DNA of 35,110 nucleotides. It comes from an uncultured Oscillospiraceae bacterium. Its GTDB lineage: Bacteria > Bacillota > Clostridia > Oscillospirales > Acutalibacteraceae. Below are positions 30,218-35,110 of the stretch, piece by piece. The stretch lies in NCBI GenBank assembly GCA_900541565.1, contig UQKB01000018.1, forward strand, positions 1-35,110, written 5' to 3'. The notes beneath the pieces were generated by a model that was not told where the DNA came from, did not search any database, and was given only the letters and a program-made list of their open reading frames with translations. The position numbers and the translations under genes were made by a program. Numbering within the stretch: the stretch's first letter is position 1; every line of letters starts with the position of its first letter.

Positions 30218-31351
30218 GTGAATTTACGAAATATAAAAAAATATATGCCTGCGGTCGTTTTTTGCGTGTTTATCTTTGCCATGGGGCTTTTGTTTTTGCT
30301 TCTACCCAAGCAAAGCTATTCCTCCAATGAAAAACGTTATTTGTCTACGTTCCCTGAATTTAATGCAGATACACTGCTCAGCGGCAAGTTTGGGACAGAG
30401 TTTGAAACGTTTTTGTCAGACCATACGGTAGGGCGTAACTTTTTTGTAGGGCTCAACGCGTATTATGATTTGATTTGCGGGCGGAATGGTTCCAATGGGG
30501 TGTACGCGTGCGCAGACAATTATTTAATCAATGTGCCGGTAGATACGGATAACCGGCTGGAAAGCAATATTCGGACACTTGCAAAGTTTGCATCCGATAC
30601 AAGTGCAGACGCGTCTTTGCTGATTGTACCAAGCGTAGGCTATATTATGGAGGATAAGCTGCCGCGCGTACACTACAGCTATTTGGACGATGCATATTTT
30701 AATGTAATTGAAGAGAACAAGGGCGAGCTGGATTTTATGAATATCAAACAGCTGTTTAAGGACAACGCCCAGGAAAAGCAGCTTTATTACAGGACGGACC
30801 ATCACTGGACCACGCAGGGTGCGTACCTTGCTTATACGGCTTACTGCGCCGCGCAGGGAATTACACCCACGCCTGAAAGCAGTTTTGAAAAAGAAACGTT
30901 TGGGAATTTTTATGGTACCACGTATTCAACCAGCGCACTGTGGTTGACACCGCCGGATGATATAGAGCTATGGCACAACAAGACACATGAGGAAAATGTG
31001 CGCGTGACAATCCAGGAGGGAGAGAGCATAGAAGAGCATAACAGTATGTTCATTTTGAGCCATTTACAGGAAGACGACAAATATCCGGTCTTTTTGGACG
31101 GCAACCACAGCCTTGTTCGGATTGAAAATGAAAACAGCGACGGCCCGAAGCTTTTGCTGATTAAGGACTCGTTTGCGCATGCTATGGTTCCGTTTTTAGC
31201 GGATCATTACAGCGAGATCGTGATGGTTGATATGCGCTATTATAAGCTTCCTGTCTCTGAGCTGATGGAGCAGGAAGGAATTGATGAGGTATTGATGCTG
31301 TATGGGCTTGATAATATCAGCACAGATACAGATCTTGTGTATTTACAGTAA
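30218..31351 (+). CDS. DHHW-motif protein (AlgJ/AlgX-like, MBOAT partner)
   Basis: The 377-residue protein has one N-terminal membrane helix (AVVFCVFIFAMGLLFLLLP) and an outside domain with YYRTDHHWTTQGAY, the family's name-giving motif, preceded by LLIVPSVG and followed by LLIKDSFAHAMVPFLADHY, whose Ser fits a nucleophile position. AlgJ/AlgX-type proteins take the acyl group from MBOAT partners and place it on the polymer. The start is ambiguous: GTG 30218 has AAGAGGTG 6 nt upstream, while GTG 30209 has AGAAGGA 7 nt upstream; a TTG at 30188 has no ribosome binding site. It starts 36 nt after the MBOAT gene, so the two are one operon. A hairpin follows its stop. Confidence 0.92.
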   Translation: MNLRNIKKYMPAVVFCVFIFAMGLLFLLLPKQSYSSNEKRYLSTFPEFNADTLLSGKFGTEFETFLSDHTVGRNFFVGLNAYYDLICGRNGSNGVYACADNYLINVPVDTDNRLESNIRTLAKFASDTSADASLLIVPSVGYIMEDKLPRVHYSYLDDAYFNVIEENKGELDFMNIKQLFKDNAQEKQLYYRTDHHWTTQGAYLAYTAYCAAQGITPTPESSFEKETFGNFYGTTYSTSALWLTPPDDIELWHNKTHEENVRVTIQEGESIEEHNSMFILSHLQEDDKYPVFLDGNHSLVRIENENSDGPKLLLIKDSFAHAMVPFLADHYSEIVMVDMRYYKLPVSELMEQEGIDEVLMLYGLDNISTDTDLVYLQ

Positions 31352-31364
31352 AATCAGAAAAGAA

Positions 31365-31403
31365 GAACCCCCACACAGTGCCCGTTGCTCTGTGCGGGGG
31401 TTC
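31365..31403 (+). terminator. Hairpin after the DHHW gene
   Basis: GAACCCCC-A-CACAG (31365-31378) pairs with CTGTG-C-GGGGGTTC (31390-31403), a 13-bp stem with one mismatch and an 11-nt loop, 14 nt after the stop. A strong T run is missing, so termination may be incomplete. Confidence 0.6.
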
Positions 31404-31433
31404 GTGGAATTTTGACAAAAAACATGTTTCCTC

Positions 31434-31462
31434 TTGAATTTTATTAAGAAAAATGATATAGT
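31434..31462 (+). promoter_or_regulatory. Promoter of the LRR-FIVAR-dockerin gene
   Basis: TTGAAT (31434-31439), 17 bp and TATAGT (31457-31462) form a good sigma-A-type promoter 40 bp before the ATG. Confidence 0.65.
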
Positions 31463-31502
31463 GAAAAAAATGGCAAAAAAGAAAAAAAGAGAGGTATAAA
31501 GC

Positions 31503-33563
31503 ATGAAACAATGTAAAAGGCTGGTATCTGCGCTGTTGTGTGTTCTGCTTATAGCGGCTATGGCGGCTGTTTCGGCTCCGGTGGCGTTTGCTGCGGAATA
31601 TAATCCAAGCTACGGGGTTGTGTTTACGGACAGCACAACAGGCTTTTCGTACGCATCTTTGACGGCGTCCCCGGAAGAGTGCATTATCATCGCGTATGAC
31701 GGAAGAGAAAAAGACGTGGTGATTCCATCGACAATGCCGTATAGCCCGCAGCCGCTGGTGGTAACGGGACTGAAATCCATGCTGTTCCAGAATATGGATA
31801 TTACGTCGGTTTCCTTGCCGGAGACTTTGACGGATATTGGGCAAAATGCGTTTTCCGGCTGTACACAGCTGCAGGAGGTTACCATACCGGACAGTGTGGA
31901 ATTTTTAGGCTTTGGAGCCTTTTTAAACTGCACCGGATTGAAAAAAATCCATTTTGGCGGCGGCCTTACAAGCACAGGATCGCAGGTTATGATGAATTGC
32001 TCTGCGTTGGAGGAAGCCACTTTTGCGCAGGGGAGCACCTATATAGGCACACGCTTTTTCAGAGGCTGCACCGCCCTTAAAAAGCTTGTTCTTGCAGACA
32101 GCATTACAAGCGTGGGGATAGAAGCGTTTAAGGAATGCGTGAATCTGGAGGAGGTTGTTATTGGGGACGGCGTACAGAATCTGGACGCGTTTACGTTTAA
32201 TTTGGCCACCAGCGAAGAGCCCGACAAGGCCAATACGGCGCTGCAAAGTATTTCTATTGGCAGCGGCGTTAAAAAGATTCCCGCAAGAATGTTTGCAAAC
32301 TGTACTTCGCTTAAGAACGTGACGCTCAGCGAAGGACTGGAGGAAATAGACGACCGGGCATTTGAAAACTGTGCGCTGGAGGGAACGATTGTAATTCCTG
32401 ATAGTGTGACAACCACCAGAAATTATATTTTTAAAGATTGCAACGGCATTGAAGAGCTGGTGCTGGGTAAGGGGCTTACAGATATTTCTTATTCGTTTTT
32501 CCAGATGCGCGGACTCAAGAGGGTTATTGTGCCGGAAACGCTTACCAGCATAGGATATGTGGCGTTTGGGGAGTGCAATGCGCTTGAAAAAGTGCTGATT
32601 CCCAGACAGACGGAGGAAATTGATGCCAATGCGTTTGGCGGCTTTACACATCTGACGGTATACGGTTATGCGGGCAGTGCTGCACAGGCCTATGCAGATA
32701 GCCGCGCAGATGTGACGTTTGTTGCGTTGGACGATGCAAATAAAACAGCGCTGAAAACGGCGCTGGATCAGGCCGAGCAGGTAAAAGCGGGCGGCCTTGA
32801 CCAGTATACGGAGCAGAGCGTACAGGAATTTGAAGCAGCCTATGATGCGGCAGCAGCGGTATATACAGACGTATTTGCCATAAAACAGCAGATCGATCAG
32901 GCAGAGCAGAATTTAACAGCCGCTATAACAGGGCTGGATTTGCAAGTGGACAAGACGGCGCTGAAGGCGGCGCTGGATCGGGCGGATGCGACCATTGCAG
33001 AAGGGCTGGACGGCTATACGCAAAAGAGCGTACAGGATTTTGAAGAGGCGTATGAGAGGGCAGCTTTCATATATACACAGCCGGACGTGACCCAGAAGCA
33101 AATTGACGACGCTGCAACGGAGCTGGACGCTGCAAGGGAGGCTTTAGAGCCGTTTGCAGGTGATGTGGACAAAACCGGCCTGCTGGATGCTATCACAAAG
33201 GCGGATGTAGTCAGGGAGCAGGGGCTTACGGGATATGTGCAAAGCACCGTAGACAGCTTTGAAGCGGCTTACAGCCAAGCAGCAGCGGTATACCAGGATG
33301 AAGATGCGCAGCAGGCGGAAGTGGACGCCAAAAAGGATGCGCTTTATGCCGCAACGCAGGCGCTGCGTAAAATGGGGGATGCAGACGCAGACGGAGAAGT
33401 TACTTTACAGGATGTTTTGGCCATACAAAAATATATTGCGCGCGTAGAACAGTTTGACGATCTACAGCTTGCCGCGGCGGATACCGACCATAACGGCAAC
33501 GTAGAGTTAAACGATGTACTGATGATCCAGAAATTCCTGAGCAAAATGATTCCGGCGCTTTAA
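31503..33563 (+). CDS. Secreted BspA-type LRR protein with three FIVAR repeats and a dockerin
   Basis: The 686-residue protein starts with a signal peptide (cleavage probably after SAPVAFAA, near residue 30). Residues 70-390 contain BspA-like leucine-rich repeats, with blocks of the type SLPETLTDIGQNAFSGCTQLQ and VTIPDSVEFLGFGAFLNCTG. Three FIVAR modules of about 70 residues follow, from about 411, 482 and 555, each starting near DKTALKxALDxA. A type I dockerin closes the chain (625-686) with paired calcium loops DADADGEVTLQDVLAIQKYI and DTDHNGNVELNDVLMIQKFL. It is likely bound by a cohesin on a scaffold, not inserted in the membrane. The adhesive LRR part may bind a polymer or host ligand. 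GAGAGG precedes the ATG. A strong terminator follows. Confidence 0.94.
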   Translation: MKQCKRLVSALLCVLLIAAMAAVSAPVAFAAEYNPSYGVVFTDSTTGFSYASLTASPEECIIIAYDGREKDVVIPSTMPYSPQPLVVTGLKSMLFQNMDITSVSLPETLTDIGQNAFSGCTQLQEVTIPDSVEFLGFGAFLNCTGLKKIHFGGGLTSTGSQVMMNCSALEEATFAQGSTYIGTRFFRGCTALKKLVLADSITSVGIEAFKECVNLEEVVIGDGVQNLDAFTFNLATSEEPDKANTALQSISIGSGVKKIPARMFANCTSLKNVTLSEGLEEIDDRAFENCALEGTIVIPDSVTTTRNYIFKDCNGIEELVLGKGLTDISYSFFQMRGLKRVIVPETLTSIGYVAFGECNALEKVLIPRQTEEIDANAFGGFTHLTVYGYAGSAAQAYADSRADVTFVALDDANKTALKTALDQAEQVKAGGLDQYTEQSVQEFEAAYDAAAAVYTDVFAIKQQIDQAEQNLTAAITGLDLQVDKTALKAALDRADATIAEGLDGYTQKSVQDFEEAYERAAFIYTQPDVTQKQIDDAATELDAAREALEPFAGDVDKTGLLDAITKADVVREQGLTGYVQSTVDSFEAAYSQAAAVYQDEDAQQAEVDAKKDALYAATQALRKMGDADADGEVTLQDVLAIQKYIARVEQFDDLQLAAADTDHNGNVELNDVLMIQKFLSKMIPAL

Positions 33564-33587
33564 GCTGTCGGTAAAGCAGAACAACCA

Positions 33588-33628
33588 AATAACAAAAGCG
33601 GGCTAAAATATTGCCCGCTTTTGTTATT
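33588..33628 (+). terminator. Terminator of the LRR-dockerin gene
   Basis: A 16-bp stem (33588-33603 with 33613-33628) has a 9-nt loop and is flanked by A and T runs. A second 6-bp hairpin (CGCCGT 33641-33646 with ACGGCG 33655-33660) follows. Confidence 0.85.
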
Positions 33629-33661
33629 GCTGAAAAAATACGCCGTCTGTAAAAACGGCGC

Positions 33662-33714
33662 TTTACTTTTTTATAAATATTTACTAAAATATATTTAAAA
33701 GTTGCAAATGCAAC
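33662..33714 (+). promoter_or_regulatory. Promoter and perfect dyad operator of the Crp/Fnr gene
   Basis: TTTACT (33662-33667), 17 bp and TAAAAT (33685-33690) form a promoter. GTTGCA-AA-TGCAAC (33701-33714) is a perfect inverted repeat that would cover the region from about +4 to +17. A protein bound there would block transcription, so negative autoregulation is plausible. Confidence 0.55.
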
Positions 33715-33738
33715 AAGTATGGCGAAAGGACGGTTTGG

Positions 33739-34395
33739 ATGGAGTATAGGGAAAATGTATTGTTTACAGGGATTACGGAAGAGGAATACAGGCAAATGAT
33801 GGAATGCTTTGCGCCACAGATCCGCACCTATAAAAGCGGAGAGCAGATTTGCAGCTACGAGCAAAAAACAGACGCTGTGGGTATTGTAAAAAATGGGATG
33901 GTGAGTATAGAGCGGACAGACATAAGCGGCGCACGTACGGTATTGGAAACTGTAACGGAAAACGGTATTTTTGGCGGGGTTTTTTACCGGGGCTGCGCCG
34001 GAATGGAAGAGATAGCTGCTTATTGCCGTAAAGACTGCGAAATTATGTTTATTGCATACCAGAATATTACAAAGCGATGCGCAAAGGCCTGCGAGCATCA
34101 CAGCCGTCTGGTGGGCAATATGCTGTCGCTGATTGCACAGCGTTCAGCCGTACTGAGCGAACGCGTAGAGGTTTTAAGCCGCCGAACAATCCGTGGAAAG
34201 CTGCTGGCTTATTTTTCTATCAACCTGTCAGGCCGGCATACAAAACGCTTTGTGCTCCCTTTTTCTTATGCGATGCTTGCCGATTATCTTTGCGTGGACC
34301 GCAGTGCAATGATGCGCGAACTGAAAAAGCTTAAAGAAGAGGGCGTAATTTGTACGCAACACCGCCGTATAGAGCTGCTGCAGGACACGTTGTAA
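33739..34395 (+). CDS. Crp/Fnr-family transcriptional regulator
   Basis: The 218-residue protein has an N-terminal cyclic-nucleotide-binding-like beta-roll (YKSGEQICSYEQKTDAVGIVKNGMVSIERTD), a dimer helix (RLVGNMLSLIAQRSAVLSERVEVLSRRTIRGKLLAYF), and a C-terminal winged helix-turn-helix (LPFSYAMLADYLCVDRSAMMRELKKLKEEGVI). The phosphate-binding signature of true cAMP binders (GExGE, RA) is not evident, and there is no Fnr-type N-terminal cysteine cluster; the eight or so cysteines are scattered. Its signal is therefore unknown. AAAGGACGG upstream of the ATG gives a ribosome binding site. It is preceded by its own promoter with a dyad. It is convergent with a CYTH gene, 6 bp apart. Confidence 0.92.
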   Translation: MEYRENVLFTGITEEEYRQMMECFAPQIRTYKSGEQICSYEQKTDAVGIVKNGMVSIERTDISGARTVLETVTENGIFGGVFYRGCAGMEEIAAYCRKDCEIMFIAYQNITKRCAKACEHHSRLVGNMLSLIAQRSAVLSERVEVLSRRTIRGKLLAYFSINLSGRHTKRFVLPFSYAMLADYLCVDRSAMMRELKKLKEEGVICTQHRRIELLQDTL

Positions 34396-34401
34396 AAGAT
34401 T

Positions 34402-34920
34402 TTAAATGGGCTCGTTGACAATGTGCAGCGCAAGGTTTCGGTTTCTGTAGCGCAGGTCGCCGGTAACCTCTTTGATAACCGTTAGAAATGGAGGAAGCGT
34501 AAAGCTTTCGTCTTCGCTTGCAAGCTCTATTTCCAGGGTGGCGCGGTCGGACCAGAAGGGGTAGATGTCCAGTTCAAAAAGCTTACCCGCATAAGAAAAG
34601 CAATGGCGAACCTTTGTGATGGTTTGCAGCATGGGATCGGCCTTTGCAAGCAGCGTGTTGTATGATTGCTGCGTAATTTCTTCTTCCAGTTCAATCCGTT
34701 TGACAGGCGTGATGTCACGCTTGTATGTCTTGGTATAGACATAAACGCCGTTTATTCCTCGTTTTCGTATACGCTCGCCAAAGGCCGGATTTTCGCTTTT
34801 TAAATACGTTTGCGTAATTTCTGTTTTATTGTATTGCGGCAGCTGTTTTAATGTGTTTAGATCCGGATAACGGATTAAATATTTGCGCTCTATTTCAAGC
34901 GGAAAGTTTGTTGCAGCCAT
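34402..34920 (-). CDS. CYTH-domain protein (triphosphate tunnel metalloenzyme family)
   Basis: The 172-residue protein has the CYTH signature PLEIERKYLI at the N-terminus (ExExK), QTYLKSENPAFGERIRKRG (basic tunnel residues), TKTYKR, RIELEEEIT, KVRHCF and ELDIYPFWSDRATLEIELASEDE, which supply tunnel acidic and basic side chains for a triphosphate substrate and metal. Bacterial members include inorganic triphosphatase and adenylate cyclases of class IV; the short single domain suggests a triphosphatase-like enzyme, but this is not proven. GGGAGG 6-7 nt upstream supports the ATG. A promoter is present at 34956-34984. It is convergent with the Crp/Fnr gene. Confidence 0.9.
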   Translation of the reverse strand: MAATNFPLEIERKYLIRYPDLNTLKQLPQYNKTEITQTYLKSENPAFGERIRKRGINGVYVYTKTYKRDITPVKRIELEEEITQQSYNTLLAKADPMLQTITKVRHCFSYAGKLFELDIYPFWSDRATLEIELASEDESFTLPPFLTVIKEVTGDLRYRNRNLALHIVNEPI

Positions 34921-34955
34921 TTTGCCGCCTCCCTGTTTTTTAGGCTATGGCATTT

Positions 34956-34984
34956 ATTATACAGTATAACCTTTCCAAGGTAAA
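34956..34984 (-). promoter_or_regulatory. Promoter of the CYTH gene
   Basis: On the minus strand TTTACC (34979-34984), 17 bp and TATAAT (34956-34961) form a sigma-A-type promoter just downstream of the terminator hairpin of the next gene upstream. Confidence 0.65.
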
Positions 34985-34985
34985 G

Positions 34986-35022
34986 AAAAACGTCCTACCC
35001 GGTTTTAGGGTAAGACGTTTTT
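34986..35022 (-). terminator. Terminator of the gene at the right edge
   Basis: AAAAACGTC-c-TACCC (34986-35000) pairs with GGGTA-a-GACGTTTTT (35008-35022) around a 7-nt loop, 22 bp past the stop codon at 35045. The T run faces the minus-strand direction as well as the plus strand. Confidence 0.85.
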
Positions 35023-35044
35023 CCCGTTTTATGGATAGAATTGT

Positions 35045-35110
35045 TTATACGATATAGGAAGGGTCAAACAGATATGTGCCATAGCCGTAATGGCCCTGTG
35101 CATTCTGCAC
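35045..35110 (-). CDS. 3' end of an unidentified gene (partial)
   Basis: On the minus strand an open frame enters from the right edge and ends at TAA (35045-35047), giving the last 21 residues, which read VQNAQGHYGYG then TYLFDPSYIV. It is glycine- and tyrosine-rich. A terminator 22 bp beyond the stop supports a real gene end. The fragment is too short for a family. Confidence 0.65.
   Translation of the reverse strand: MQNAQGHYGYGTYLFDPSYIV

Noticed and set aside
1..35110. CRISPR arrays, insertion sequences, prophage or tRNA genes
   Set aside because: No regularly spaced repeats, transposase or phage genes, and no cloverleaf with a GGTTCRA-type T arm were found on either strand.

Overview
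The window reads as chromosomal DNA of an endospore-forming, anaerobic-type Firmicute of the class Clostridia. The evidence is spoIIE and spoVAD, strong AGGAGG-type ribosome binding sites with several GTG/TTG starts, TTGACA/TATAAT promoters (often with an extended TGn -10), a ComEA-like protein, BspA-type LRR and dockerin modules, and a paired DUF4358/MBOAT/DHHW locus. I cannot name a genus. There is no phage, insertion sequence, CRISPR array, rRNA or tRNA that I can see. The gene content is mostly housekeeping and cell-envelope.

Layout. 1-461: the 3' end of a secreted protein with a starch-binding-like (CBM26-like) C-terminus. 462-1092: a gene-poor stretch with three hairpins, then a candidate Spo0A-controlled promoter for spoIIE (1102-3429). 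3456-6559 (minus): an operon of flippase-like protein, family-2 glycosyltransferase and diacylglycerol-kinase-like protein. 6731-9393 (minus): a UgtP/MGDG-synthase-like glycosyltransferase followed by a lipoprotein serpin. 9736-11604: a VanW-domain protein. 11785-12795: an orphan spoVAD behind a sigma-G-like promoter. 12926-14314: a PAP2 phosphatase convergent with an MBL-fold hydrolase. 14315-14862: an AT-rich non-coding block with DnaA-box-like words and a dyad. 14863-15778: two small membrane proteins separated by a hairpin over the second gene's ribosome binding site.

15889-20501: rlmB, a 1045-residue protein that looks like a catalytically dead P-type ATPase behind a long disordered tail, and rpe. 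20516-21091 (minus): a MecA-like adaptor. 21277-23201: an amidohydrolase and a DUF3810 membrane metalloprotease-like protein. 23284-24852: a GH13 enzyme. 24996-25412 (minus): ComEA-like. 25666-26679: an M23 peptidase. 26787-28571: two DUF4358 lipoproteins flanking an SGNH hydrolase lipoprotein. 28787-31351: MBOAT and DHHW proteins after a structured leader. 31503-33563: a secreted LRR-FIVAR-dockerin protein. 33739-34395: a Crp/Fnr regulator with a perfect dyad at its promoter. 34402-34920 (minus): a CYTH protein. 35045-35110 (minus): the 3' end of an unidentified gene.

How it fits together. Several genes could serve membrane glycolipid or lipoteichoic-acid-type metabolism: UgtP-like transferase, flippase, DAG kinase and PAP2. 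The DUF4358-SGNH-DUF4358 / MBOAT-DHHW block looks like an export and O-acetylation system for a surface polymer. The starch-binding tail, the GH13 enzyme and the dockerin-tagged LRR protein suggest alpha-glucan use or a scaffolded surface complex. The most unusual item is the pseudo-P-type ATPase; the best regulatory candidates are the spoIIE and spoVAD promoters.
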